Source: Tsuneonella litorea (GTDB taxonomy: Bacteria > Pseudomonadota > Alphaproteobacteria > Sphingomonadales > Sphingomonadaceae). Taken from it: DNA of 64,000 nt. The translations under genes and the position numbers were made by a program. Location: the NCBI RefSeq assembly GCF_025154015.1, contig NZ_JAOAMV010000001.1:496001-560000 (forward strand). Reading direction: 5' to 3'. Within the stretch, counting starts at the first letter, position 1. Every line of letters begins with the position of its first letter. The notes beneath the pieces were generated by a model. That model saw nothing but the letters and a program-made list of their open reading frames with translations, did not search any database and had not been told where the DNA came from. This document shows positions 41,533-54,173 of this stretch, in pieces.

Positions 41533-43563
41533 ATGCGTCATCTGCTTTTCGTTTTACTGCTGCTGGGCCTGTCCGCGCCGCTCGCGGCACAGGAGGCGCC
41601 CGACCGGACGTTCACGGGCCAGGACCTGTTCGGCCTGTCGGTCGCGGCCGATCCGCAAATCAGCCCCGACGGGCGCACGATCGCCTACGTCCGCCGGTCC
41701 GCCGACGTGATGACCGACACGATGCGCCCGACGATCTGGCTGATCGATGTCGCAAGCGGCACGCAGCAGCCGCTGGTCGCCGGGCCGGGTGCGCACATTT
41801 CGCCGCGCTGGTCGCCCGATGGCCGGCGCCTCGCGTACGTCTCGACGGCGGAAGGCGGCGCACCGCAGCTCTACGTCCGCTGGATGGAAAGCGGCGAGGC
41901 GGCGCGCCTCACCGGATTGCCCAACAGCCCCGCGAACCTGACATGGTCGCCCGATGGCCGTTCGATCGCCTATGCGATGATCGTTCCCGACGAGGGTCCC
42001 AAGCTCGGCTCCGCCCCGGCCGGCAAGCCCGAAGGCGCGCACTGGGCGCCGGGGCTGGAGATCATCGACCGGGTCACCTTCCGCGCCGATGGCGCGGGCG
42101 ACCTGAAGCCGGGCTTCGCCCACGTCTTCGTCGTTCCTGCGACCGGCGGCGCGCCGCGGCAGCTGACCTTCGGCAAGTTCCATCACGACGGCGGCATCGC
42201 CTTCACGCCCGACGCGCGCGCGCTCGTGGTAAGCGCGAACCGCAACGAGGGTTGGCAGCGCGAGGCGCAGGAAAGCGAGCTCTACCGGATCGACCTCGCC
42301 AGCGGCGCGATGCGCGCAATCACCAGCCGGAAGGGACCGGATTTCGACCCCGCCGTCTCGCCCGATGGCCGAATGGTCGCCTGGCGCGGGTTCGATGACG
42401 TCGGCAAGGCCTTTGCCAACGCCGGCCTTTACGTCGGCAATGCGGACGGGTCGGGGGCGCGTCAGCTTGCCGGAAACCTCGACCGGGGCGTCGATGCGAT
42501 CGCGTGGGCGGCCGACAGCCGCGGGCTGGTGATCAAGTACGACGATGACGGCAAGGGAAGGCTCGCGCGGGTCGGTCTCGACGGGACCGTCCGGCCGGTC
42601 ACCGACGCACTGGCCGGCGGCAGCCTCGACCGTCCCTATACCGGGGGCGAGTTCAGCCTGGCGCGGAACGGCACGATCGCCTTCACCACCGGCGACGTCG
42701 ACACCCCGGGCGATGTCGCGATGCTTGCCAACGGCAACGCGCGCGTGCTCACCGACCTCAACGCCCAGCTGCGCGCCAAGGACCTTGGCTCGATACGCGC
42801 GCTCTCCGTGACCGCGCCCGACGGATTGCGCGTGCCGGCCTGGCTGATGACCCCGCCCGGATACGTCCAGGGCACCAGAGTGCCGACGATCCTCGAGATC
42901 CACGGCGGCCCGGCGACCGCCTATGGTGCCTATTTCGCGACCGACTACCAGCTCTACGCCGCGGCCGGCTACGCCGTGCTGTTCACCAACCCGCGCGGTT
43001 CGACGAGCTACGGCCAGGCCTTCACCGACCACATCGAGCGGGCCTATCCCGGCAAAGATCACGACGACCTGATGGCGGCGGTCGATGCCGCAGTGGCAGC
43101 GGGGATTGCCGACCCCGAAAACCTGTTCATCACCGGCGGCTCGGGCGGCGGCGTCCTTACCGCGTGGGCGATCGGCAAGACCGACCGCTTCCGCGCCGCG
43201 GCGGTGCAGAAGCCGGTCATCAACATGGTCAGCCAGGTGCTGATCGCCGACAATCCGGCCTATTTCGGCCCTTACTGGTTCGGCACGATGCCGTGGGAAG
43301 ACCCGCAAGGGTACTGGGCGCGCTCGCCCCTCAGCCTGGTCGGCAACGTCAAGACTCCGACCCTCGTCGTGGTGGGCACGGAGGACCGCCGGACGCCGCC
43401 CGCCGAAGCCGAGCAGTATTACGCCGCGCTGCAGGCGCGCGAGGTGCCGACCGCGCTCGTCCGGGTGCCCGGCGCAAGCCACAGCATCACCGCGCGGCCC
43501 AGCCAGTCAGCCGCGCGGGCCAGCGCGATCATCGCCTGGTTCGACCGGTACCGGTCAAAATAG
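41533..43563 (+). CDS. S9 family peptidase (acylaminoacyl/prolyl oligopeptidase type)
   Basis: A 676-residue exported serine peptidase. A signal peptide (MRHLLFVLLLLGLSAPLAAQ) precedes a beta-propeller with repeated SPDGR motifs (DPQISPDGRTIAYV, SPRWSPDGRRLAYV, LTWSPDGRSIAYA) up to about residue 400. An alpha/beta-hydrolase domain follows. The nucleophile lies in ITGGSGGGVLTAW, the Asp in VVGTEDRRTPP and the His in VPGASHSITARP. It should cut short peptides in the periplasm. The start is the ATG of the signal peptide, although a frame start exists 11 codons upstream. Confidence 0.92.
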   Translation: MRHLLFVLLLLGLSAPLAAQEAPDRTFTGQDLFGLSVAADPQISPDGRTIAYVRRSADVMTDTMRPTIWLIDVASGTQQPLVAGPGAHISPRWSPDGRRLAYVSTAEGGAPQLYVRWMESGEAARLTGLPNSPANLTWSPDGRSIAYAMIVPDEGPKLGSAPAGKPEGAHWAPGLEIIDRVTFRADGAGDLKPGFAHVFVVPATGGAPRQLTFGKFHHDGGIAFTPDARALVVSANRNEGWQREAQESELYRIDLASGAMRAITSRKGPDFDPAVSPDGRMVAWRGFDDVGKAFANAGLYVGNADGSGARQLAGNLDRGVDAIAWAADSRGLVIKYDDDGKGRLARVGLDGTVRPVTDALAGGSLDRPYTGGEFSLARNGTIAFTTGDVDTPGDVAMLANGNARVLTDLNAQLRAKDLGSIRALSVTAPDGLRVPAWLMTPPGYVQGTRVPTILEIHGGPATAYGAYFATDYQLYAAAGYAVLFTNPRGSTSYGQAFTDHIERAYPGKDHDDLMAAVDAAVAAGIADPENLFITGGSGGGVLTAWAIGKTDRFRAAAVQKPVINMVSQVLIADNPAYFGPYWFGTMPWEDPQGYWARSPLSLVGNVKTPTLVVVGTEDRRTPPAEAEQYYAALQAREVPTALVRVPGASHSITARPSQSAARASAIIAWFDRYRSK

Positions 43564-43597
43564 GAAACGGCTTGGCGCGCGGGCCGTTAGGCAGGCG

Positions 43598-44602
43598 ATG
43601 GCCCGCGACTTCGCATGGATACGCCCCGAACCGTGGGGCATTCACGTGGTCCCGGCCGATACCTGGATCGACCCGGCCCGGGCCGTGCCGCACGCGCTCG
43701 TCACGCATGGCCACGCCGACCACGCACGCGGCGGCCACGGCGTCACGGTGGCGACGCCCGAGACGCTCGCGATCATGGACCTGCGTTACCAGACCCGCGA
43801 GGGCGCGACCCCGGTCGCCTATGGCGAGACGATCCGCCTGAAGGGCGGGGTCGACGTGACCTATGTCCCCGCCGGTCACGTCCTCGGCAGCGCGCAGATC
43901 CTGCTCGAGCACGCCGGCGAGCGGGTGGTGGTGACCGGCGACTACAAGCGGCGCCCCGACCCGACCTGCCCGCCGTTCGAGGTGACGCCGTGCGACATCT
44001 TCGTCACCGAAGCGACATTCGGGCTGCCGCTGTTCACCCATCCCCCGATCGCCGAGGAAATGGCCAAGCTGCTCGGCCGACTCGCCGCGCATCCCGACCG
44101 CTGCGTGCTGGTCGGCGCCTATGCACTCGGCAAGGCGCAGCGGGTGATCGCCGAACTGCGCGCAGCGGGACACCATGCGCCCATCTACCTGCACGGCGCG
44201 CTCGAAAGGATGTGCCGGCTCTACGAAGAGTTCGGGGTCGACCTGGGGGAGCTCAGGCTGGTGAGCGGAGCGACGAAAGACGAAATGCGGGGACATGTGG
44301 TCGTCTGCCCACCGAGCGCGCTCAACGATCGCTGGAGCCGCCGCCTGCCCGACCCAATCACCGCGATGGCATCGGGATGGATGCGCGTGCGCCAGCGCGC
44401 CCGGCAGCGGAATGTCGAGCTTCCGCTGGTGATCTCGGATCACGCCGACTGGGGCGAGCTGACCCGCACCGTCGAAGAGGTGAATCCCTCGGAAACCTGG
44501 ATCACCCATGGGCGGGAAGAGGCGCTGCTGCGCTGGCACCAGTTGCACCAGCGCAGGGCGCGCGCCCTCGCCCTCGTCGGATACGAGGACGAGGATGACT
44601 GA
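43598..44602 (+). CDS. Ligase-associated DNA exonuclease (metallo-beta-lactamase fold)
   Basis: A 334-residue beta-CASP/MBL nuclease. LVTHGHADHARGGHG is the H-x-H-x-D-H metal motif. PAGHVLGSAQILLE and VVTGDYKRRPDPTCPPFE give further ligands. LVISDHADWGELTRTV and the final ITHGREEAL complete the site. Such proteins are encoded next to ATP-dependent ligases and an Lhr-type helicase in a known bacterial repair cluster. Here the ligase follows 439 bases away, with an antisense gene between. It begins 34 bases after the S9 peptidase stop. Strand polarity and substrate cannot be derived from sequence. Confidence 0.9.
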   Translation: MARDFAWIRPEPWGIHVVPADTWIDPARAVPHALVTHGHADHARGGHGVTVATPETLAIMDLRYQTREGATPVAYGETIRLKGGVDVTYVPAGHVLGSAQILLEHAGERVVVTGDYKRRPDPTCPPFEVTPCDIFVTEATFGLPLFTHPPIAEEMAKLLGRLAAHPDRCVLVGAYALGKAQRVIAELRAAGHHAPIYLHGALERMCRLYEEFGVDLGELRLVSGATKDEMRGHVVVCPPSALNDRWSRRLPDPITAMASGWMRVRQRARQRNVELPLVISDHADWGELTRTVEEVNPSETWITHGREEALLRWHQLHQRRARALALVGYEDEDD

Positions 44603-44603
44603 C

Positions 44604-44960
44604 TTAGTTGAGCGCCTCGAAGTCGGCCTTGACCTTCGCCAGCGCCTCGGCGGGCATCCGGTCGCCGGCCATCGGGGCGAGCTGGTTGAGGCTCATCCCC
44701 TTGAACATCTCGAAGTGTTCGTGAGTCGTCAGGCCCGGCAGGTTCGCCTCGAGAATCGCCTTGCCCTTTTCGTCGGCGGCGATGGCGGCGATCGGCGTGT
44801 CGAGCGTGAACTTCGCCGCGGCCTGCGCATGGCCGGCGTGCATCGCATGGTCGCCATGCATCGCGTGTCCGGCGTGCTGCGCGTGATCGGTGGCGGGCGC
44901 CGACTGCGCCAGGGCCGGGGCGGCGATCATGCCGGCCGCAGCGAGAACCATCTTCTTCAT
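44604..44960 (-). CDS. Small His-rich exported protein
   Basis: A 118-residue protein with a signal peptide (MKKMVLAAAGMIAAPALAQS) and a run of about 20 residues dense in His, Met and Ala (HAQHAGHAMHGDHAMHAGHA), which suggests metal binding, copper being plausible. A C-terminal domain (TLDTPIAAIAADEKGKAILE through LTTHEHFEMFKGMSLNQLAP) resembles a short helical module common in sphingomonad exported proteins, of unknown function. It sits antisense between the exonuclease and ligase genes. Its stop is one base beyond the exonuclease stop. Confidence 0.8.
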   Translation of the reverse strand: MKKMVLAAAGMIAAPALAQSAPATDHAQHAGHAMHGDHAMHAGHAQAAAKFTLDTPIAAIAADEKGKAILEANLPGLTTHEHFEMFKGMSLNQLAPMAGDRMPAEALAKVKADFEALN

Positions 44961-45041
44961 TCGTGCATATCCCTCTGTCCGCGCGGCCGGTTCCGGCACG
45001 CGCCGACGCGCCTTGTACCCGCGAAGCTGAACGGCGGATAG

Positions 45042-46634
45042 ATGGAACGGTTCGCCGCCCTGATCGACGCGCTGGTCTACACCCGGAGCCGCAACGAGAA
45101 GCTGCGGCTGATCGCCGAATACCTGCGCGAGACGCCCGATCCCGATCGCGGCTGGGCGCTCGCCGCGCTGACCGGCGGGCTCGACTTTCCCGCCGTCAAG
45201 TCGTCGGCGATCCGGACACTCCTGACCGAGCGCGGCGACCCGGTGCTGTGGGCGCTCAGCCGTGATTTCGTCGGCGACACGGCCGAGACGGCGAGCCTGC
45301 TGTGGCCGCAACCCGCGACCCGCCCCGATCCGCCGAGCGTGTCCGAGACGGTCGACCTGCTGTCGAAGATGACCCGCAAGTCGGTCTTTTCCGAGCTTCC
45401 CGCGCTGATGGACCGACTCGATCCCTCCGGCCGCTACGCGCTCCTCAAGCTGGCCACGGGCGCGATGCGGATCGGCGTGTCCTCGCGCCTCGCCAAGGTC
45501 GCGTTCGCGCAGGCGTTCGACGTTCCGGTCGAGGAGGTGGAGGAACACTGGCACGGCCTCGTCCCGCCCTACGAGCCGTTGTTCGCCTGGGCCGCGCACG
45601 GCGCAAAGCCGCCCGACACCGCGAACCTGCCGACGTTCCGGCCGTTCATGCTCGCGCACCCGCTCGAAGACGCGGTGGTCGATCTCGCGGATTACGTCGC
45701 CGAGTGGAAGTGGGACGGCATCCGGGTGCAGCTGGTCCGGATGGCGGGGGAAACCCGACTCTATTCGCGGGGCGGCGACGACATCTCGGGCACCTTTCCC
45801 GAATTGCTCGACGCCCTGCCGATGGACGCGGTGCTCGACGGGGAACTGCTCGTGCGGGGTTCCCACCAGGGCGGGGAGGCGGGCGGCGCGGCGAGCTTCA
45901 ACGCGCTCCAGCAGCGGCTGGGCCGCAAGACGGTGAGCAAGAAGATGCTCGCCGAATACCCCGCCTTCGTGCGGCTCTACGATGTCCTCATCCTCGAAGG
46001 CGAGGACCTGCGCGACCGCCCGTGGTCCGAACGGCGCGCGACGCTCGAGCGGCTGATGGACCGGCTGTCCGACAGCCGGTTCGACCTCAGCCAGGTCGTC
46101 GAGGCGATCGATTTTGATCACCTCGGGCAAATCCGCGCGGGCGCGCGCGACGACGCGATCGAGGGGCTGATGCTCAAGCGCCGCGATTCGCCCTATGTCG
46201 CGGGGCGCAAGACGGGGCTGTGGTACAAGTGGAAGCGCGATCCGCTGCTGATCGACTGCGTGCTAATGTACGCCCAGCGCGGCAGCGGCAAGCGGTCGAG
46301 CTTCTACAGCGACTACACCTTCGGCTGCTGGGACGGCGACCCCGACGCGGGCGCGGAGCTGCTGCCGGTCGGCAAGGCCTATTCGGGCTTCACCGACGCG
46401 GAGCTGAAGAAGATCGACCGCCACGTGCGCACCCACACCGTCAACCGCTTCGGCCCCGTGCGCGAAACCGACCGGAGCCTGGTGTTCGAGGTCGCCTTCG
46501 ATTCGGTCCACGAGAGCAAGCGGCACAAGTCGGGCCTTGCGATGCGGTTTCCGCGCATTCACCGCATCCGCTGGGACAAGCCTCCCCACGAGGCCGACCG
46601 GATCGAGAGCCTGCGCGCGCTGATCAGGGACTGA
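45042..46634 (+). CDS. ATP-dependent DNA ligase (cisplatin-type/ligase-exonuclease cluster)
   Basis: A 530-residue ATP-dependent ligase. The N-terminal helical DNA-binding domain (residues 1 to about 200) is followed by the adenylation domain. Motif I Lys lies in EWKWDGIRVQLV. VLDGELLVRG, IEGLMLKRRDSPYVAGRKTG and LWYKWKRDPLLIDCVLM (motif V) are at expected spacing. The OB domain ends with HKSGLAMRFPRIHRIRWDK. It seals nicks with ATP. The size and partner exonuclease match the bacterial ligase-associated repair cluster, not the NHEJ LigD. The usual Lhr helicase and phosphoesterase genes do not follow; gamma-carbonic anhydrase does. Confidence 0.92.
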   Translation: MERFAALIDALVYTRSRNEKLRLIAEYLRETPDPDRGWALAALTGGLDFPAVKSSAIRTLLTERGDPVLWALSRDFVGDTAETASLLWPQPATRPDPPSVSETVDLLSKMTRKSVFSELPALMDRLDPSGRYALLKLATGAMRIGVSSRLAKVAFAQAFDVPVEEVEEHWHGLVPPYEPLFAWAAHGAKPPDTANLPTFRPFMLAHPLEDAVVDLADYVAEWKWDGIRVQLVRMAGETRLYSRGGDDISGTFPELLDALPMDAVLDGELLVRGSHQGGEAGGAASFNALQQRLGRKTVSKKMLAEYPAFVRLYDVLILEGEDLRDRPWSERRATLERLMDRLSDSRFDLSQVVEAIDFDHLGQIRAGARDDAIEGLMLKRRDSPYVAGRKTGLWYKWKRDPLLIDCVLMYAQRGSGKRSSFYSDYTFGCWDGDPDAGAELLPVGKAYSGFTDAELKKIDRHVRTHTVNRFGPVRETDRSLVFEVAFDSVHESKRHKSGLAMRFPRIHRIRWDKPPHEADRIESLRALIRD

Positions 46635-46748
46635 CGCGCAGAAGCTTCGCCCGCGAAGTCGCGCCGCGCAACAGTTCGGGCGGGGGCTGAAAGATTGCGG
46701 ACGCCCGACGACGAGACTTACGCCGCGCTTCCCGCGGGCACCGGCAGG

Positions 46749-47353
46749 TCAGCCCTGCGTGCGGCCATCGTCCGGGTGCGGGCCGAGTGCGCCGGCGACC
46801 GCCAGCGCGTGGTGTCGCGCGTTCTCGGCGTAGTGCGCCACCCCCATGCGCATCCCGGCGATCGCCATGTCGTCGAGGTCGCGCATCTTGCGGGCCGGCC
46901 GGCCGCCCCACAGCTCGCGCGGACCCATGACCTTGCCCTCGGTGAGCATCGCGCCGGCCGCGAGCATCGCGTCCGAACCGATCACCGCCTTGTTCATCGC
47001 GATTGCGCCGAGTCCGACGAAGCCGCGGTGCTCGATCCGGCAGCCGTGGACCATCGCCATGTGGCCGATCAGCACGTCGTCGCCGATGATCAACGGGCTC
47101 CCGTCCGGGTCCCCGGGCCGCTCGGGATCGCAGTGGAGCACGCTGCCGTCCTGCACATTGGTCCGTTCGCCGATGACGATCCGGCTCACGTCGGCGCGCA
47201 GCACGCAGTTGTACCACACGCTCGATCCCGCGCCGATCGTCACGTCGCCGATGATCGTGCAGCCCGGAGCAATGAACGCAGTGTCGTGGATCCGCGGCGC
47301 CTTGCCATGTATGGGGATGATGTTGACGCCGGGTCTGCCCGGCCGGTTGCCGC

Positions 47354-47357
<4 letters not shown>
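46749..47357 (-). CDS. Gamma-carbonic-anhydrase-like protein
   Basis: A 202-residue left-handed beta-helix protein of the gamma-class carbonic anhydrase family. The repeats begin IHDTAFIAPGCTIIGDVTIG. The three zinc-ligand histidines are seen in GSVLHCDPERPG and DVLIGHMAMVHGCRIE. An Arg in VWYNCVLRADV is also typical. It may hydrate CO2 or act as a related structural protein. I chose the GTG at 47357, whose codon overlaps the acetyltransferase stop (GTGA). An ATG at 47372 is a possible longer start. It converges with the ligase gene. Confidence 0.88.
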
Positions 47358-50586
<3,229 letters not shown>

Positions 50587-50775
50587 TCAGACGGGCCGCG
50601 CTGGAAATCCCGGTTCCGTGCGACCCGGACCCACCGGTCCCGTGCCCGACTTTCCTGCCCGATTGAAGTTAATGCCACGCTAAAATCCGACGATCCGAGT
50701 CCTCGGTGAGACGGGCTGTGGGGTGCGAGCGGCGACCGGTTGGCAGCGCGCCCGGCCGGTGCCACATTGAAAAGC

Positions 50776-53247
50776 GTGACGATCAAGGCGGTCCTCGGGC
50801 CGACAAACACCGGCAAGACCCATCTCGCCATCGAGCGGATGTGCGGCCATTCGTCGGGCGCGATCGGCTTCCCGCTGCGCCTGCTCGCGCGCGAGGTCTA
50901 TGACCGCGTGGTTGCGATCAAGGGCGAACAGGCGGTCGCACTGATCACCGGCGAGGAACGGATCGAGCCGAAGGACGCGCGCTACTTTTGCTGCACGGCG
51001 GAGGCCATGCCGCGGCTGGGTGGCGGTCACGCCTTCGTCGCGCTCGACGAAGCGCAACTGGGCGCAGACCGCGAACGCGGGCACATCTTCACCGACCGGC
51101 TGTTGAACGCCCGCGGGCGCGAGGAGACGATGCTGCTCGGCTCCTCGACGCTCGAGCCGATGGTCCGCGCGCTGATCCCGAAGGCGGAGATCGTCACCCG
51201 GCCCCGCTTTTCGACGCTGACTTACGCGGGCACGGCCAAGCTCAGCCGCCTGCCGCCGCGAAGCGCGGTGGTCGCGTTCTCGGCCGAGCAGGTCTACGCG
51301 GTGGCCGAGATGCTTCGCCGGTTCCGCGGCGGGGCGGCAGTGGTGATGGGCGGCCTCTCCCCGGAAACCCGCAACCGGCAGGTCGCGCTCTTCCAGTCGG
51401 GCGAGGTCGATTACATCGTCGCCACCGACGCGATCGGGATGGGCCTCAACCTCGACGTGCGGCACGTCGCCTTCGCCGGGCTGACCAAGTTCGACGGGGT
51501 GCGCCAGCGGCGCCTGTCCCCGGCCGAGATGGCGCAGATCGCGGGCCGGGCGGGCCGTCACCAGACCGACGGCAGCTTCGGCGCGCTGGCCGGGGCCGGC
51601 GGGAAAGCGCCCGAATTCACCGACGAGGAAGTCTACGCGATCGAGGAACACCGCTTTGCGCCGATACCCGCGCTCTACTGGCGCGAGGCGGAGCCGCGGT
51701 TCGACAGCCTTGCCACGCTGATCGCCGATCTCGATGCGCCGCCGGCCGAGCCCGGCCTCGTCCGCGCGCCGGAGGCGATCGACCTGGCGGTCCTCCGGCG
51801 GCTCGCCGAAGACCCGCTGGGGGCCGAAGTGCGCGGGCCAGCGCAGGTGCGCCGCTTCTGGGAAGCGTGCTCGCTGCCCGATTTCCGGCAAAGCGGGGCC
51901 GACACCCACGCGCGGTTCGTCGCACGGCTGTGGCAGGACCTGCGCGGGGGCCAGCTGGGCGCCGACTACGTCGCGGCGCGGATCGCCGAGCTCGACCGGC
52001 CACAGGGCGACATCGATACACTGCAGGGGCGCATCGCCGCGATCCGCAGCTGGGCCTATATCGCCCAGCGGCCCGACTGGGTGCTCGCGCGCGACGAGAT
52101 GGCCGCCCGCGCGCACGCGGTTGAGGCGCGCCTCAGCGATGCCCTCCACGCGCGGCTGACCGAACGCTTCGTCAACCGGCGAACGGCGGTGCTGATGAAA
52201 AGCCTGGGCACCGACCCGGCACTGCTCCCGGTCGCGCTTGCCGACGATGACGTCGTGACGGTGGAAGGCGAGGCGATCGGCCACCTCGATGTCTTCCGGT
52301 TCGTGGTCGATCCGCTCGCCGGTCACGCCGACCGGCGGATGCTGCTCGCCGCGGCGGAAAAGGCCCTGCCGCGCCTCCTGGCCGCGCGGGCGCAGGCGGT
52401 GGCCGCGGATGCGGGGGGCCTCGCGCTCGTTCGCGGGGCAGTGCGCTGGCGGGGGCGCGAAATCGCCCGGCTGGACGCATCCTCGCCCGCCGCCCGTCCG
52501 AAACTGCTCGCTTCGCGCGACCTTACGCCCGTTCCGGAAGCCGACCGCGCGGCCCTGCTCGCGGCGATCGACCGCTGGCTGGATGATCGCCTTGCGCCGC
52601 TGGCACCGCTCGCCAGGCTCGCGGCGGCGGCCCGCGATCCGGCGGCCGGGAGCGAGGCGCGCGCACTGCTCCTGGCGCTGGTGGCAGGTCACGGCACGGT
52701 GCCCCGCGAGCGTGCGGGGATCGAGCATCTCCCGCGCGAGCAGCGCCCGTTTCTTCGCCGTCTTGGCGTCGTGTTCGGGGGGCTCGACGTCTTCGCCCCC
52801 GTGCTGCTCAAGCCCGCGGCGCGTCAGGCGCTCCACGCCGCGGGTATCGATCGCCGGCCGATTGCGGCGCAGATGCCTGCCGTCCTGCCCACGGCCCGGA
52901 ACCTACCGGCCGGGTATCGCCCCGCGGGCGCGCAGGCGATTCGCGTCGACGTGGCGGACAAGCTGGTCCGCACGGCGCACGAAGCCCGGGCGAACGCAAA
53001 GGCCCGCCATTTTGCGCTCGACCCCGCACTGGCGGTGTCGACCGGGCTGACCGCCGAAAGCTGGGTACGCCTGCTGGGTGCGGCCGGGTTCAAGGTCCAG
53101 CACGGCCGCCGGCTGAAGGCGGGCGCACTCGGACCGCCCGCGCCGGACCGCTGGACCTGGCGTCCTGCCCGCCGGGAACCCGCCTCGCCGCGCCCCCGGG
53201 TCCGCGAGGGAAGCGCGTTCGCCGCATTGGCGGACCTGTCGCTGTGA
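50776..53247 (+). CDS. SUV3-like superfamily 2 RNA helicase
   Basis: An 823-residue helicase of the family that includes mitochondrial SUV3. Walker A is AVLGPTNTGKTHLAIERM. The Walker B box is FVALDEAQLGADRERGHIFT (DEAQ rather than DEAD). Motif III is MLLGSSTLEP, motif V VDYIVATDAIGMGLNLDVRH and motif VI MAQIAGRAGRHQTDG. The C-terminal half (from about residue 280) is Ala/Arg-rich and helical. The start is uncertain: GTG at 50776, TTG at 50767 and TTG at 50740 are in frame, and no clear ribosome site decides. The S4 protein begins 8 bases after its stop, suggesting RNA metabolism as a joint theme. Confidence 0.88.
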   Translation: MTIKAVLGPTNTGKTHLAIERMCGHSSGAIGFPLRLLAREVYDRVVAIKGEQAVALITGEERIEPKDARYFCCTAEAMPRLGGGHAFVALDEAQLGADRERGHIFTDRLLNARGREETMLLGSSTLEPMVRALIPKAEIVTRPRFSTLTYAGTAKLSRLPPRSAVVAFSAEQVYAVAEMLRRFRGGAAVVMGGLSPETRNRQVALFQSGEVDYIVATDAIGMGLNLDVRHVAFAGLTKFDGVRQRRLSPAEMAQIAGRAGRHQTDGSFGALAGAGGKAPEFTDEEVYAIEEHRFAPIPALYWREAEPRFDSLATLIADLDAPPAEPGLVRAPEAIDLAVLRRLAEDPLGAEVRGPAQVRRFWEACSLPDFRQSGADTHARFVARLWQDLRGGQLGADYVAARIAELDRPQGDIDTLQGRIAAIRSWAYIAQRPDWVLARDEMAARAHAVEARLSDALHARLTERFVNRRTAVLMKSLGTDPALLPVALADDDVVTVEGEAIGHLDVFRFVVDPLAGHADRRMLLAAAEKALPRLLAARAQAVAADAGGLALVRGAVRWRGREIARLDASSPAARPKLLASRDLTPVPEADRAALLAAIDRWLDDRLAPLAPLARLAAAARDPAAGSEARALLLALVAGHGTVPRERAGIEHLPREQRPFLRRLGVVFGGLDVFAPVLLKPAARQALHAAGIDRRPIAAQMPAVLPTARNLPAGYRPAGAQAIRVDVADKLVRTAHEARANAKARHFALDPALAVSTGLTAESWVRLLGAAGFKVQHGRRLKAGALGPPAPDRWTWRPARREPASPRPRVREGSAFAALADLSL

Positions 53248-53254
53248 GGAAGGC

Positions 53255-53563
53255 GTGAGGATCGACAAGCTGCTGTGGCAGCTGCGGCTGACCAGGAGCC
53301 GCAGCCTAGCCCACGGGCTGGTCGAGGCGGGCCACGTCCGGCGCAACGGCACGCGGGTCGTGCGCGCCAGCCAGGACGTGGCGATCGGCGATACGCTGAC
53401 CATCCCCCTGCCGGGCGGGGTCCGCGTGATCGAGCTGGTCGCCTACCCGGTCCGCCGGGGACCGCCGGCCGAGGCGCGGGCCTGCTACCGGGCGCTTGAC
53501 CCGCACCCCGTTCGCGGCATAGCAGCGGGCGAAGACCAACCGCCTGAGAGGGGCCACCCGTAA
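53255..53563 (+). CDS. S4-domain RNA-binding protein (Hsp15-like)
   Basis: A 102-residue protein built around one S4 domain: [35 protein letters not shown], then [15 protein letters not shown]. It resembles Hsp15, which rescues stalled 50S subunits carrying peptidyl-tRNA. The C-terminal 35 residues are basic and variable. The start is a GTG with AGGAAGG before it. Its TAA overlaps the fdxA ATG (TAATG). Confidence 0.9.
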   Translation: MRIDKLLWQLRLTRSRSLAHGLVEAGHVRRNGTRVVRASQDVAIGDTLTIPLPGGVRVIELVAYPVRRGPPAEARACYRALDPHPVRGIAAGEDQPPERGHP

Positions 53564-53901
53564 TGACCTACGTCGTCACCGACGCCTGCATCCGTTGCAA
53601 GTACACCGACTGCGTCGAGGTCTGCCCGGTGGACTGCTTCTACGAGGGCGAGACGATGCTCGTCATCAACCCGTCCGAGTGCATCGACTGCGGCGTGTGC
53701 GAGCCCGAATGCCCCGCCGAGGCGATCCTGCCCGATACCGAGGACGGGCTCGAGAAGTGGCTCGAGCTCAACACCAAGTTCTCCGCCGAATGGCCGAACA
53801 TCACGAGCCAGAAGGAGCCGCCGGCCGACGCCGACGAGCACAAGGGCGAGGAGGGCAAGTTCGAGAAGTATTTCACCCCCGAGCCCGGCGAGGGCGACTG
53901 A
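53563..53901 (+). CDS. fdxA: 7Fe ferredoxin FdxA
   Basis: A 112-residue ferredoxin of the [3Fe-4S][4Fe-4S] type. Cluster motifs are [20 protein letters not shown] and [17 protein letters not shown]. The extended C-terminus (about 60 residues, acidic) is usual for FdxA of alphaproteobacteria. It serves as a low-potential electron carrier in the cytoplasm. It follows the S4 gene by overlap and precedes carD. Confidence 0.95.
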   Translation: MTYVVTDACIRCKYTDCVEVCPVDCFYEGETMLVINPSECIDCGVCEPECPAEAILPDTEDGLEKWLELNTKFSAEWPNITSQKEPPADADEHKGEEGKFEKYFTPEPGEGD

Positions 53902-53945
53902 CCGCGCCCGACTTTTTGCGCTCTCGCGTCTGTCCGAGTCACCGC

Positions 53946-53999
53946 CTTACGCTGACGTAAGCGCAGGGTGGAAATTTTGTTGCGAGCGTGCTATATAAT
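53946..53999 (+). promoter_or_regulatory. Probable carD promoter with upstream palindrome
   Basis: A perfect -10 consensus, TATAAT, lies at 53994-53999 in an otherwise GC-rich region. The -35 is not clear: TTGCGA at 53980-53985 is only 8 bases upstream, and the 17-base position holds GAAATT. About 33 bases before the -10 is a perfect 6-bp palindrome, CTTACG-CTGA-CGTAAG (53946-53961), a candidate operator. The start point would leave a leader of about 165-170 bases before the carD ATG. Confidence 0.5.
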
Positions 54000-54173
54000 C
54001 CAACAAGCCCTCCGGTGAGCGATTCCCGGCGGCGAAGCGAACGGTCAGAAAGGCGCCAGCACACCAGCGTTACGACAGGATTGCCCCGACCGCGCCCCGC
54101 CGTTTCGGCAGGGTCCGGCCCAAGGAAAGTCTGTCCTGCCGCACACGCTTGCGCCCGCACGAAAGGATTATTG

